Positions 23,234-36,149 of a stretch of DNA of 64,000 nt are shown here, one piece after another. The notes under the pieces are model-generated. The model had not been told where the DNA came from. It did no database searches and saw only the letters and a list, made by a program, of their open reading frames with translations. Position 1 is the stretch's first letter. Every line of letters starts with the position of its first letter. The translations under genes were made by a program, and so were the position numbers. Source of the stretch: Pomphorhynchus laevis (Eukaryota > Acanthocephala > Palaeacanthocephala > Echinorhynchida > Pomphorhynchidae); NCBI GenBank assembly GCA_012934845.2, contig WNNJ02002872.1, positions 86,581-150,580 of the forward strand, in the 5' to 3' direction.

Positions 23234-24636
23234 CAATTGTTTATTGATTGTGTAACGTTCATTATTGAGCTATTGTTCCTATAACCTATGTAAGCTAAGT
23301 GACTTAAAGATGGTCACGCCTTTAATTAAATAAAGATAAAATTAGTTTATGATTGGAAATCTCAAATAAAATCAAAAAATTCTCAGAAAACACCAATTTT
23401 CTGAATTCCTCACAAAATTTGCTAAATTCTTCATAAATGTTTATGATTTTTAATAATTTTTTTATCTTTTTAAATTTTATTATATTTTATAGAAAAATCA
23501 GCTTATCGAAAATGATGCTTAATAGATTATTATTCCAATGACTGTATAATATTATTTTGATATGTAATGTTTAAGTAAAATAAAAGCGTTTTTTATATTC
23601 TATTTTTAGAATATTATGAATTCTGTATAAAGAAAAACTATTTTTATATTCTATTCAATTTTTAACGACGTAAAAACATCTTCAAATAAATTTTAAACCA
23701 TTTTTTGATCCATATTTTAAAATGAAATGACCACATTAGTAATTACAAATGTTAATGCAAACAAAAGTCCGTCACTATAAAAGATTAAAGTCGTTCAGGT
23801 GACTTTATTATCCAAAGTTTATTTAATACTAATTCTGTTTGTTTACTTTTTCATTCTCAAAGTGAATTTTTATCAAAGTGAATATTTATGTTCAGCAAAA
23901 ATTTACGACAAAGTAAATTCGTTAATTTTATTTTAATTATTCATTTATTCGTTAATTTTAATTTATTTTATTTTGAACATGATAAATAAAATACTATTTT
24001 TTATCCCAAAGATGAACTAATTTCCATTAGTTTTGTTTATTCATTTGTTTATTTACAATTCATAATAAATTTGTTTTCAAGTTGATAAAAAACGTATACA
24101 AATTCGTGAAATCATGTCAAGTTTTCAATAAATCAGGTCAAGTGAAATAATGTAAAGTTTTTAATAAATCATTGTTCTACAATATTATAGGTTGAAAAAT
24201 CGGCTTGTATCCAACAACGTCACTTATACACTTACTAAATTAGATGTCGCAGTAAAGCGATTTGAAGCGAAAACACAGAGAATAATACTACAGCTTTTCC
24301 AATTCACACAATACCATCAAACATATAATTACGTGCAAAATGATTGCTTGAAATACAATCACAGCTAGTTTTGTAAAATTATAACTGGTAATTACTAGTG
24401 CTCAGTGGGAGCAGTAAGAAAGCAATCGTAGATTTCGGCAGTGATAACAGTGAAGGAGTATATTATATCTGTATAATTCTAGATATCATTATTCCGACAA
24501 TAGCGCACACGATTCGACATTCATAGATATCAATCAATGTCAATACAAAAATCGACAATTTTAAAAATAACGATTTAATTAGCTGTGTACTTTAAGCACA
24601 GTGGCGAGTACCCTTCAACGCGAATACTCTGCAGGG

Positions 24637-24716
24637 ATGATCCGCTTAGTCAAATCCAGAATTGCAGTTTATATACGCAAAATATTAGTTCTGTTTACGA
24701 CTGATATGAGTGAGAG
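24637..24716 (+). CDS. Candidate first coding exon, basic-hydrophobic N-terminus
   Basis: An open frame with ATG reads MIRLVKSRIAVYIRKILVL then FTTDMSE and stops at a possible donor AG|GTAATC in phase 2. The composition (basic, then Val/Ile/Leu-rich) would suit a signal anchor. The surrounding 24.2-24.75 kb is less AT-rich than its neighbours. No matching downstream exon was found before the LINE at 25.6 kb, so this is a weak call. Confidence 0.2.
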
Positions 24717-24749
24717 GTAATCTTGAAAATTTATCGGATATAGGAATTG

Positions 24750-25610
24750 GAACGTTTAACGCAGAATATTTGTCATAACCGATATCAGTTTATTTGAAAC
24801 AAATTATTTAAAAAATTAAAATTAAAAAATTTTAACTTTAATTTTTAATTTTTTTGACCGTTTAAATTTGCATTAGACGATTAAACATTTGTGCTGAATT
24901 ATAGATTTAAATAATTCCAGTATCACTTTTAGAATTTTTTGATATTTTTATCAAAATCCACAAAAATTGACATGTCAAATATTATAGTGAATAACCATTG
25001 GGAAAAATTGTTTGTTTTGACGATAAACATCACATAATTTAATTAAAAAATTATGAACTTCACAACTCTGATAAAAATTAGTTTATTCAGAAAATTTTAA
25101 TAAAATTTAATTTATTTAAATAGCATTTAAAATTTATTTAAATAAATTAAATAAAACAAATTTTATAAGATAATTGTTCTGTTGCAAATAAATAAAATTT
25201 TCATTTGCCATAACCTCTCAGTTATTAAATTAAATTTTAAATTAAAGTAAATAAATAAAATTATTTAAATTTTAATAAAATTATTTACCATTTTAATTTG
25301 CTCTATTAAATAAAAATAAATAATAACATATTAAATTGTGTCAATTAAACGTGATGAATATTTATAGTCAATATTATTTAAAAAAATATTAAATATTAAT
25401 TGTATAAATATTCATAAATATATTAATATTTATATTGATAAAATTATATTGGTTAAAAATTGTCTTGTATATAAGATTATACTTACAAGATAATATAAAC
25501 AAAAGATTAAACACCGAGAGAATATACATACTATGTTACATACATAGAGATTATACTACAACATAATTATACTATTATACATACCGACTAGTATAAACTA
25601 GCGAGTACAA
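24750..25610. other. AT-rich spacer
   Basis: Dominated by ATTTAAAT-type low-complexity sequence. No feature is recognised. Confidence 0.5.
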
Positions 25611-25619
25611 ACAGACGGT

Positions 25620-27765
25620 AATAAAGTCTAAAGGCATCGGACGTTTTTAAACCCTGAAACGTACTCTCATTTGAGCATATCACGTCCATGCCGAGATAAA
25701 AACCAACTTCAATACCGAAATGCTACAACTGCAGCATTTCGTTGCAGCCAAATGTGAAGGATACAGCTGCGCAAGAAATGGAATACTATGTCTTAACTGC
25801 TCAGCGAAAATCTGTACACGGAGAGTTTAGAACATTGTAATGTAGACGAACGGACTGACATCAATCCTTGTTCAGAGAGGAATGACGAAGCACAAACGTT
25901 ATACTCACAAATTTAACGGATTATTCATTGGGTCTTTACATCAACCATCAGTCGAGGATATATATTCGAGCGTCATTCAGTGGAAACCCAATCTTATGTT
26001 TTTACTAATATGCCCAGAGAGTAACTCATTCGTGACCATCCTACATCGTTCTATCGAGAGGTCGCTGATGGCAACGCAGGTGAAGCTAATGTGCTTAAAT
26101 TTGCAACTATATTTGGGCAGTGTGTCCTTCAGAAAATTAAGTAAAATATCGACCATCCGCAAAACTCTCGAACGTAGGTTAAACCCATTGCAGCGAGACA
26201 GAGTAGTTGATTTATTTGACGAAGCTCTATTCTTGCTGCGTGAGCTGAAGCAACGCTAGATGATGCAAGAAAACAGAGATTGGAAGAAGGAATATATCAG
26301 CTTAATGTCCCGAGGTAAAATATTAGCAGCAGCTGATGTCCTTGAGAATAAGAACTTGTCAGGTGTGGTGAACCTAAGTACTTTTGTGAACGGTATGGCT
26401 GTCCATCAGTTCCTTAGCAATATGCATCCCGCACCAGTGCTACCGCCAGATAGCGCCCTGATTACAACGCTTTTCCCTAGATCGGGTCAACATCTTCTGT
26501 GCGATTAAATGCGATAAATTAGGATTATTTAATTCGCGCTTACAAGAGGGCAAGAGGTAATGCAGGAACATTCGAACTCAATTCTTTGATCTGGAGACAT
26601 TTGCTTACCAGTTTCGGATTGCTGTCTCACAATATTGCTGCATCTTCGGCAGATTTCGGAATCCGAAAAACAACTAAAACGTAAACCGCTATAGTACTTG
26701 AGGTATTTACTGCTGTAGTCTTGTACAGTTCAAAAGAAGCAGGCATGGAGTTCGCCTTCTTGGAATTTGCGATGCTGCAAGGCGCATAATATGCGAAGCG
26801 TTGTTATAAATTATTCGCAATGATTTGCAAGATGTTGCCGGAAATGTTCAACTTACCGCGTCCCAACCTGGTGGAATTGGGTTTGCAGTTCATTCGTTAC
26901 GGAGAATCTTTAAGCCAAATGATAGTAACTGTTTGATGGCAGTAGATGCGTCAAATGCGTTTTATATTATGGATACTCAAAAATAGCTCATAAACTCAGA
27001 TTTTAATTCATTCAGATGATGGCATGTCCGATGTAGAGATTGGGGATGTTTCAAGGAATTCAGCGGGTATTAAGATCTTAGGCATCTCAATTGGATCTGA
27101 TGATTTTATTGCTCCATCTAATGAAGCAGCGGCAAGCTACTGGATGACTCTTATTTACCTATTAACAGATGCTAAAATGAACCCTTAAACGCATATGCTT
27201 GTCTATTCAACTCTAATCAATGGAAATGGACGCACTTGATGCGAGCAAATGAATATACAGCGTCCTGGTTGTTGAGTCTGAGCGGAATGATATACGATCG
27301 ATTTCTTCTTATATTGACTGGGCATGATCTAAATGACGAATGGTTCACCATATTAACATCCCCCATCAAAGCTTGGCGGTATCGGAATTGTTTACCATCT
27401 GCATGCATGTTCGATTGAGTATAAGAGTTAGCGAACCCTATGTGACTGTTATGGTTCGGGTTTCTCTGTGATTAAAACCGCTTGTGTTCTCAACATCAGA
27501 GAGCATTGGTCCACGTACTGTATACTATGAAAACAATCGCATCAAGTGTGGCTTGGAAAAGTCAAATAACCTACCCCGACACGTTAGTGCGCTTAAAACA
27601 TCGCATTGATTTCGCCATCGCCCGTTCTTCGTTTACATGCCTACGAGCTCTCCGTTCTAAACGAAATTTCCCGGTGACATGTCACACATGGAACGATTCT
27701 TCCGGTAAGTCTTGCGCAACTCAACTGCTCAGATTTGACTTTCTTGTCGAGAGAGCGATATAAAG
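25620..27765 (+). mobile_element. LINE with restriction-like endonuclease, copy B (5' two-thirds)
   Basis: From the 5' side there is a Cys-rich N-terminal block (CEGYSCARNGILCLNCSAK, 25756-25812). Next comes a helical domain in ORF 25882-26259 (SVEDIYSSVIQWKPN, STIRKTLERRLNPLQ) that parallels DIYEKVILRRPN and SLLRKTLERR in copy C. ORF 26260-26508 follows. RT blocks then read RNDLQDVAGNVQLTASQPGG and FAVHSLRRIF with VDASNAF (about 26790-26965), and later SAGIKILGISIGSD and KLGGIGI (27370-27390). The palm YADD region is deleted and the C-terminal endonuclease is not recognised. Several stops and frame changes mark it as dead. Confidence 0.65.
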
Positions 27766-27769
27766 AAAA

Positions 27770-28230
27770 TAATAATTCCGTTAAAAATGCAAAAACCTTC
27801 TTGAACCAAAATTACAAAACCTTTTCTAAATGTATTTTTTATTTTGAATCCATTTGTGGGTAACCATTGCGGTGTAACATAATAATAAATATTGTCATTA
27901 TATTATATGCAAGGTTTCATTATATTATATGCATAATTAAATATTATGCCAAAAGCAAGTATAATATTGAAAAAACTTATATATATATCAATCGAAAACA
28001 AATAAAACTGATGGAGCTAATGATCGAAGTCAAGTTATTTAGCAGCAAATACGGATTTAAAATCAATCGTAGCCAGTTTTAGCTCTTGGACCGCACTTTC
28101 AAGCGATTTTTCGCATTAATAACAAGTAAAATAATGTATTTATTTTAAAATCCTGAGAGAAATTCAGTGCCCTCGTAATCAACGGATACGCATTTTTGTC
28201 TTATATAAAGAATAACCAGAAGGTCCACAC
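27770..28230. other. AT-rich spacer
   Basis: A 71-codon ORF at 27867 has no motif and intergenic composition. Nothing else is seen. Confidence 0.45.
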
Positions 28231-28239
28231 ATCAGTAGG

Positions 28240-28660
28240 ATCCAGATTTTAAGAGTGTTTAAGGTTCTCCACCGCCGTTTTAAAAGGTTCATCACAAGGA
28301 TTATTATTACAAGACCTTCAATTTCACAGGTACTCACAAAAGTGATTCGGCATTATAATGTATAAATATTATTGCCGCAGCATGCCCCCGATCTCAGAGC
28401 GATACGGCATTATAGTTGTTACTAATAAGTAGACGGGTAAAACGGACATAGCTGGGTATTGGAAACCATCAAGTTCATCATCAATCAAATCCCTAGACCG
28501 GTTTCTGCTTATTAAGCTTCATCAGTATGTCCTGATTTTAAGCGTGTTCAGGGATCCTCTAACACATTTTAGAATGGTTCATCCCAAGGATGATTATTAC
28601 AAGACTTTCAAGTAAGGCGATCACAAAAGTGATTCGGTATGGTGCCGTATAGCCTTGCGA
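28240..28660 (+). repeat. Two imperfect ~110-bp direct repeats
   Basis: 28245-28350 and 28535-28645 share TTTTAAG-GTGTT, GGTTCATC-CAAGGAT, ATTATTACAAGAC-TTCAA and TCACAAAAGTGATTCGG (hyphens mark mismatches or gaps). The offset is about 290 bp. The block is less AT-rich than its surroundings. It may be part of an unrecognised element or old gene; no frame stays open. Confidence 0.55.
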
Positions 28661-28699
28661 TCCCTGGGCAGGCTCCAATAATATTTATATTTATTGACT

Positions 28700-30440
28700 T
28701 TGCATGGTGCTCATCCGAGAGTTGAGTACCGGCATTTGTTAGAATTATTTGTAATTATATATAAATTCCTATCCTGGCTTTATTATTGTTGTTGTTTTAT
28801 TTCCCACATCCAGCCTTAATTTTTTATTCTGAATCAACTTTGTATCCGAAGAGTTTTGGAATCTAGTTTTGTAACCCAGGTTTCAAGTTCAGCTTACGAA
28901 TCCAATTTTGTAAGTTTTAATGGCGAAATAATTCACAATTATATTGTAATCAGTTAATTTGCAAGTTCAGGTATTTAAGCTATACATAGTACGTATTTAT
29001 TAATCTTATTTATGTATTTTATTTTTATTTCATTAAAATAAATACAATATAATTTTAAATTTCGCTCGTATTAAAGATAAATATCTTTTTGTTTTTATCT
29101 ATCTTGTGTCGAATTGGTCATCAGGAGGAATAGCTAAGTTTCGGAACTTATTTCTCTATGGCCGAACATTATTCCTCAATGAAAACTTACTCTTACATCA
29201 AAATTGAATTCAAAATTATATAATTTTATTATTAAATAATAATAAAATACGTATTTATTAAAAAAGTAACATAATTCTATTTAAAATTTTTGTATTGAAT
29301 ATGCAGATTATTGGTATCTTATAATTATAAACTATATTTGGTGTTAACTGTCATTCTAATCCTTGAACATCTTTTCCCTTTAGATTTTGTTTCTTAAGAT
29401 CAAACACAAACATCTTCGTTAATTGTTTTACAATTTATTAAAAAAATTTAATATTTAAATTACAAGTTAATTTTTATATGTGATTTTGATTACATTTATA
29501 ATTTATTTTTATTGGTTCTGACTACTTTCTAATTAATAATTCATATCTGTTTACAAAAATTATTTCGATATATACATGATTTGATCTCCCTTGTGAAATG
29601 AATGTGTTTGCATCGGACTAGTTAGCAGCAAACTTACATTTACAATTTATAGAAAGTCATTTAAAATGCTAAATGTTTAGCATTTCTGTTCCACAAATAG
29701 TATTCTTATTATAATTGAATAAACAATGTAAGATGGCAAAAGGGTAAGTGCTCTAGTTTCTTATCAGATTGATACCTAAGTGATAATTATTGCTGGTCAT
29801 TTTATTCACTAAAATGTATGCCCCCCCACCATGCAGTCGAAGAATATCATTACCCTATGCGATGATATATCAAATATCATAAAAAATGGTTCGATTTTTA
29901 AGTCAATTAAATAACAGCAACTGAACTTTGTAATTCTAAATAGTCATTGTTTTTCATCTCTAGCTCACAATGTGATGTAATTTTTTGATTCAAAGAATTA
30001 CTTCTTGACTATTCGATTATTCGATGCTGTCTATTCGATACTATTTGATGCTGTCAGAAAAATTAATCGTGAATTAATAAATATATATATATGATTTTAT
30101 AAATACAATTTTATATCTTTTAACTTACTTGAATGGGTTAATTTTTGAATAACTTTTATGACCTGATTATAATGAAAATGAGGTTAAATACGATGTAAAT
30201 GAATGTGGGGATAGTTAATTCAGATTTCAATTTCGGCGATGCTACTTTAGAATTTAAAAGTAACAATTCTCTAAAATCAATCATGCTTTATATGTGAAGC
30301 TACTGCTAGTTTTATTCATAATTGTTACTACAAAATTATCTTTTTACAAATATATACTTTTAATAATAATTAAAAGTATGAATACTTTTTTATTTTTTTA
30401 AACACAAAAGTTTACAACTATTTTGAAGACAGTGTCAATA
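28700..30440. other. Intergenic stretch with a decayed Naiad tail
   Basis: At 29120-29165, GGTCATCAGGAGGAATAGCTA then TTTCGG is a diverged minus-strand copy of the Naiad structured tail block. The rest is AT-rich, with a poly-C patch at 29820. No gene is seen. Confidence 0.45.
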
Positions 30441-30449
30441 TTGTAACCT

Positions 30450-33400
30450 TCAATTTATTTTGTGGCCACGAAAAGCTAATGAAGCCACTTTTGCAATGAT
30501 GAAAGATAGTTGGGCTCTTATGTGTGTGATTGTGTCGCTGTAGCTTACCTTATTGCTATCCGCATTTCTTCTTGATAGTTGTTTTAAAGTGGTACTGGCC
30601 TTTGGTCCTATTCCACCGCAAGTTGAAAATATTAACGGGGTAAATATTCCACCGTCTATCCCATGTATTCGCTCCGCATCATTTGCGTTTTTTGCGTGTT
30701 TCGTGATACGTGAAAGCACTTGAAGGACCAAGAGAGTATGACGGTGCATGGTTATTAAATACACATATGTCGTAGAACGATCGCTCCATCATAATTCCGC
30801 TGGTTCCTGTGGATGATAAATCGAGTCTCGCTGAGTGATCTCGTGTTGTGCTAGAATTTTCGAATGTGACTGAGTCAGGAACTGGTTGAAGTACGCACTC
30901 AACTTCGACTCTTCCTCATGCTTCCCTCACTATATCTGCCATAAAATCTCGCACGACATTGTGCGTTACAATAGGGACGCCCCCACTTTGCAGGATAACA
31001 CATGTTGTGTACTACAAGGGCATCCACATGCACAAATACTCCTAGTATTTTGAGGTGTCCAACCATAGCAAACCGTAATCGCGTACTGAAAATCTTTGTG
31101 GTTAAGATAGCAAGAATCGCGGGCATATAGTTTTGTTGTAAGCCACGCAGATGCCCCTACGATCGAATTGTTTTCCATTATTTGCTTTGACGTAGTGTCT
31201 AATATATCAACTATTTGATTTTTCGTATTTTCAAGTATCTCTTTATTTTCTCGTTCTATTTGACCCGAAGTTACCTTCTGAATGTTTATTACCTCATTTA
31301 TCGGTAAGTCAAGTTGAAAGGGTTCACACATTTTTATAGAATTTAAATAGTGATCAGTCGAGTTTACCACGGGATCATCTACACCTAATCCTCCTAATCT
31401 GGTAGGTAGTGAGTAGATACGTGATATAAATACGCTTAAATTAATCACATGCAATATCTTAAGGATTAATTTATTCTCCATTATCAATTTTAAAGGCTCG
31501 TACAAATTCGATGGTACACGTTCTATGTATAAACGACCATTTAAATTTAAGTGACTTTGTGAGAAGGCAGTAAGCTACATGAGAATCTGTATCAGCTATG
31601 AGGCACAATTTTTTTAAGATGAGGCACCAGCCACTAATCATGTGCTCTACCTTTGATACCATGTACGCTTCGGTGCCAACCCAACTCCCTAGTAAGCGAA
31701 TCCCGTCGGTCTTAACATTAACTTTATGAGATTCGAATAAGAGCATTTCCTCTGTATTAAAGTTCTCATGTACTAGTAAGTTACACTTTGCGGGATTTAC
31801 ATAGTACCCAAAATTCGGTCCAGATGCGATCAAAATTTTCCACGCTAAACTCAACTGGGGTATTGTTCCTACAAAGTATGCGTCATCGGCATACCATCGC
31901 TGATGAATTCCAGGTATGGCTTCTTTTATTTTTCGAATAAGTGGTAAGGTAGCAGCTGCAAAAGCCTACATTGCTAGAGGGTCACCTTGGGTGAACCCTT
32001 CGGTAGAATAGACTAACTCACGATCAACGCATAAGCAAGATGGCTTTAAGTACTCATTTCGTAATATTTGCGACATAGATGGACAAACCTGATCTATATT
32101 TTTAATGCTAATTGCCGATTTACAAAATTAAACGAATTTTTGGCATCTATACTTAATACAGCCACCTCTGTTGATTCATTAAATAATCTTCTCACGGAAT
32201 GCACTACAAATTCCGCTTCACACCTTTGCCCTGCATACATTTGTTCCATTCCAGAAACAGACATAAGATTACTTTGAATAATTCGATTAATTAGCTTTAC
32301 TGTAATACGACGCAATACCTCTCCTATACCAATCGGTCTGACACCGGGATTTTTATCTAACGGGATTAAGCGCGACGCGGTTAGCGCTCCTAAAAAGGAG
32401 GGGTGTATTTCTTCGGTTGCAATCTTTATAGTCATTGTAGCCACGTTATCTGCAAGTCTTTTTGATTCATAACCAAAGTTATTAAGAAAGCATTTCCACA
32501 TTTTAGCATTTACTCTGGATGGCCCTGCCGATCCCTGGAACGTTTTAGAGACCTTAATAACATCCTCTCCACTCATATTTAAAACTTTCACACTGTAATT
32601 AGTAGCGCATCCTTCAAGAGGGAATTAAATGATTTCACTCGAAATTAAAGGACCGCGCGGTGGATGTAACTCATGCAATTTATCTCGCACAGTCAAATCA
32701 TCTATTTCACTATCTAAGCTAATCACGGTACCCCGATTATTCATTCCTGTATTAAGAATATTAGCTGCTTGTCTCAGCATACAATTTTTCACAAATTTTG
32801 GAACCGCTTTAATAATATCGATACAACGATTGTTGGAACGTACACATTATATCCCTTGTAAATATTGTGTTTCGTAGAAAAGGTCAGTATACTGAGAATT
32901 TATCCATAAACTTATCCTCCTTTCGAGTGTTTTTCTCAACAATGATACCTTTTTTGAATTCATTTTCTGTAGGAGCAACTGACAAATAACAGTAAGTACT
33001 GTCAAAGATGGAGTGCCATCCGCTGTGCTCTCATCAAAATGTTCTACTAGATCGGCAATTAACCCAACAAAATCATTGCTGGCATTACATTTAGGTATAA
33101 AGAATAGATTTGGTCGCCGTAAAATAACTTTTTCGTAAATGTCCTGCGGAGATAGTTGATTTCTATGGGTGGAAACCTGCTTAGGATCATTCATACTGGA
33201 ATCTATTAGGCCATTCGAATGCTGGCACGATTGCGATTTATTGGAGATAGGATCGATCGTCACCAACGGTCGCCTAATGTTGCCTACTGCTAAAGGAATA
33301 TTAGGGGTTGATAGACAACAATTTGGAGCTGCGCAATTTATACACTGTCTGCCTGCTTTAGCACAACTACATCTCAAGCACTTAGCTGCATTTATGTTGC

Positions 33401-33450
33401 AGTTGCAGCATTTGATAGTGGACGCAGGAATACCTTTAGGTATGCGTAAG
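30450..33450 (-). mobile_element. LINE with restriction-like endonuclease, copy C (nearly full)
   Basis: This is the most complete copy of the family. On the minus strand: a Cys-rich CXC-like N-terminus (KCLRCSCAKAGRQCINC, about 33390); a helical domain (DIYEKVILRRPNLFF, LLRKTLERR, 32847-33377). RT fingers follow (GSAGPSRVNAKMWKCFLNNF, PGVRPIGIGEVLRRI, SIDAKNSFNFVNR, 32094-32591), then palm YADD (31882-31893) with PAKCNLLV, thumb (LPTRLGGLGV) and knuckle ICACGCPCSTQHVLSC. The endonuclease-like block is ARLDLSS, SFYDICVFNNHAPSY, and the end is FTPLIFSTCGGIGPKA. At least one stop and several frame changes show it is inactive. RT plus C-terminal PD-(D/E)XK is the R2/R4/HERO plan, but the clade is not assigned. 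Confidence 0.75.
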
Positions 33451-33606
33451 ATTATATATTTAAACTAGTAAAGAGTGCGTACTAAAACCATCTTAAATCG
33501 ACAAGAAAATGTTTTTGTTCAGAGACTACAACCCTCCGCAAGTTTGGTCGGAATTGAGTCGTTGTCGTTTAATTGTAAGTCTTTATAACCAACATCTTTT
33601 TAACCA
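33451..33606 (-). other. Leader between minisatellite and LINE copy C
   Basis: About 150 bp of mixed composition lie between the Cys-rich start of the LINE and the 13-bp array. It may be the LINE 5' UTR. Confidence 0.35.
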
Positions 33607-34095
33607 GTCGTCGATGGTCGTCGATGGATGTCGTCGATGGATGTCGTCGATGGATGTCGTCGATGGATGTCGTCGATGGATGTCGTCGATGGATGTCGTC
33701 GATGGATGTCGTCGATGGATGTCGTCGATGGATGTCGTCGATGGATGTCGTCGATGGATGTCGTCGATGGATGTCGTCGATGGATGTCGTCGATGGATGT
33801 CGTCGATGGATGTCGTCGATGGATGTCGTCGATGGATGTCGTCGATGGATGTCGTCGATGGATGTCGTCGATGGATGTCGTCGATGGATGTCGTCGATGG
33901 ATGTCGTCGATGGATGTCGTCGATGGATGTCGTCGATGGATGTCGTCGATGGATGTCGTCGATGGATGTCGTCGATGGATGTCGTCGATGGATGTCGTCG
34001 ATGGATGTCGTCGATGGATGTCGTCGATGGATGTCGTCGATGGATGTCGTCGATGGATGTCGTCGATGGATGTCGTCGATGGATGTCGTCGATGG
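33607..34095 (+). repeat. 13-bp minisatellite, about 37 units
   Basis: GTCGTCGATGGAT repeats head to tail with essentially no variation over about 489 bp; one truncated unit stands at the start and one changed base at the end. Because 13 is not a multiple of 3 and the unit has no stop in any plus frame, all three plus frames stay open. Each encodes the same 13-residue cycle with DVVDGCRRW and MSSM. It lies exactly between the tail of LINE copy D and the head of copy C. It may be part of a LINE untranslated region. It is GC-rich and recently homogenised. Confidence 0.97.
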
Positions 34096-34129
34096 TTGTA
34101 GTCTTTGTATGTTAATTATTTTGTATGTT

Positions 34130-34362
34130 AATTATTTTATTTTGTTAATTATTTTATGGGCGATTCCAACCCTCGTCCGAATTGAACGGATGCTTTCGCT
34201 GTAAGTGAAGTTACGGCATGAAGAAATTAGCATAGCAATTCTCTTCAGAAGGAAGGACGCGGACGGACTCATACAGCCATTTGCAGCAAAGACCACAGGG
34301 ATAAAATACGCCTTCTCAAGCCTCGTAACTCGTTCGCCGTACTTGGCACTTTTCCGATGCTC
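34130..34362 (-). mobile_element. LINE with restriction-like endonuclease, copy D (C-terminal tail)
   Basis: The minus strand reads EHRKSAKYGERVTRLEKAYF, IPVVFAANGCMSPSASS, LLKRIAML and YSESIRSIRTRVGIAH. This parallels YHEHRKCGKYMERV in copy A and FTPLIFSTCGGIGPKA in copy C. It stops exactly at the inner border of the right inverted-repeat arm. Copies D and C are head to tail with the minisatellite between them. Confidence 0.65.
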
Positions 34363-36149
34363 TTGTCATTTATTAAAGAAACCTTTAATTTAATTTAGAT
34401 GCAGGCTGCTACCTAATTTACAAAAATATACATGATTAAACAACATAGAAACAATATAATTAAAAACAATTATGTTTCACAATAAAATAATTTGATATAG
34501 ATATAATTATCAAGAGATAATTAAATCTTAAATGTAAAATTGATATTTAATACGTGTACCTTTACTTACAAATACTCAAATTGTTAGAAATTTTTTGAAT
34601 TTTAACAGCAATAAACTAAGAATGCAGACAAAGTAATGTAAAACAAATTGTGACTTTAACGGAATAATAAAAACCTGCTCGCCAAAATATTTTAACTTCG
34701 TTTCCATAGGGTAAATCTGTGCTAGTTATTATCGCTTTTTAACTTTAATTTTCATAACTTATAAGATATTAAGTTATTGATAATTTTTCAAATAAACGCA
34801 TACTTTTAATTGCATTATTAAAAACAAATTTTGAAGAATTTAAACATTTCGATCAACTAAATTTAAATTTGACTAGCGAATGTATTATTGAAAAAATGAT
34901 TATTTAAGAAGTAAGAATTTACTATTATTTTTTGAACACAATTTAAGGCATTATATCAAGTCATTAAAAGGCGTTATTATTTCGATAATTAAATTGTTAA
35001 CAAATTAAAGAATCAAAATAAAGACAATTGACTTTTCAAAATATTAAGCCAAATATAAAGTTACGGATGACCTTTAAAATTATAGATAATAGAATAACGA
35101 TAGTAAGGTTTCAAGTCTATGTGTTGAAAATTATAATTACATAAATTAATGTTACATTTAATAAGCATTTCTCATAAAACGCAAACAAAATTTTATTTAT
35201 AAGTGGCCATTTCAGAGTCGGCATGCCAGAAAATCCCTTTTATTGTCATTGCACTTGATGTACTTGAAAAACATCGAAGATACCCAAATACAAAATGAAC
35301 TAATTAGACAAAAGAGCCGCTTTATTGTAATGTTTTATAACAGAGTGTTGGACACCAAACTGAGTGGTAACGTGTGAACTGTTAATGCGATTGATACAGT
35401 GCACTATTGGTGTAAATACGCATTGACACTATTTCCGGCTTTGTTCACATCGACGACAACTACGTCACATTTGAGCTCAACTCAAATGATTGTTATTAAT
35501 AAACTTAGATATTAGTTATTTTCGATCTGAAATTTCCTTAAAACATTTATTTAACGCACGCTTATTGCTAAATTTATCTTATATGACCTTTAAAATATTA
35601 ATTTTTGTATCCAAATAAATAAAATTACTATTTGGGAATAATATTTTGTATAAAAATAATTATTTATTTTTACAAATTAACACTCTTTAATTTATTTATT
35701 TCGGTTCTTCAATTTTATAATTTTTTGATTTGTCAAATAATAACATAAATTACATATACACGTAATAAAATGACGTTAAATATAATACAATGAAATGATT
35801 AGAATAGACGATGTATAAAAATAAGGATTAGATGTAATCAAGAGGAACGGTTATGTTATCAGGTTTCTACCACAATTCATCGACCTAGAATAGCAGCGAG
35901 GCAAAATACATGCTAACGACGAATTTTCTCAGATGAAATGTAATTATCCAGTATTTTATTCTAATACAAAGTATATTATTTATTATCAATAAAAAATTTC
36001 GCTTAATAATTTAAATTAATTCTTTATAATATTTTATTGATTTGTAATTTTAATATTTTAATAATATTTTTGATTTATAACTTATCCATTATAAGAAATA
36101 GCAAAAATTGAAAATTAGCAGAAAAATATAAAATTTATAATTTATTATC

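Larger units (their letters stand above)
22446..24630. other. Intergenic AT-rich stretch
   Basis: No coding region is supported. Two small palindromes are listed separately; the remainder is low-complexity. A patch at 22970-23060 (CCCCCCAGTTTAGTTCAG) is less AT-rich but unrecognised. Confidence 0.45.

Noticed and set aside
33509-34204. A 231-codon ORF and two overlapping long ORFs over the 13-bp array
   Set aside because: They are all produced by the minisatellite, whose unit lacks stops in the plus frames. Overlapping long ORFs in all three plus frames with the same peptide cycle are not evidence of a gene.
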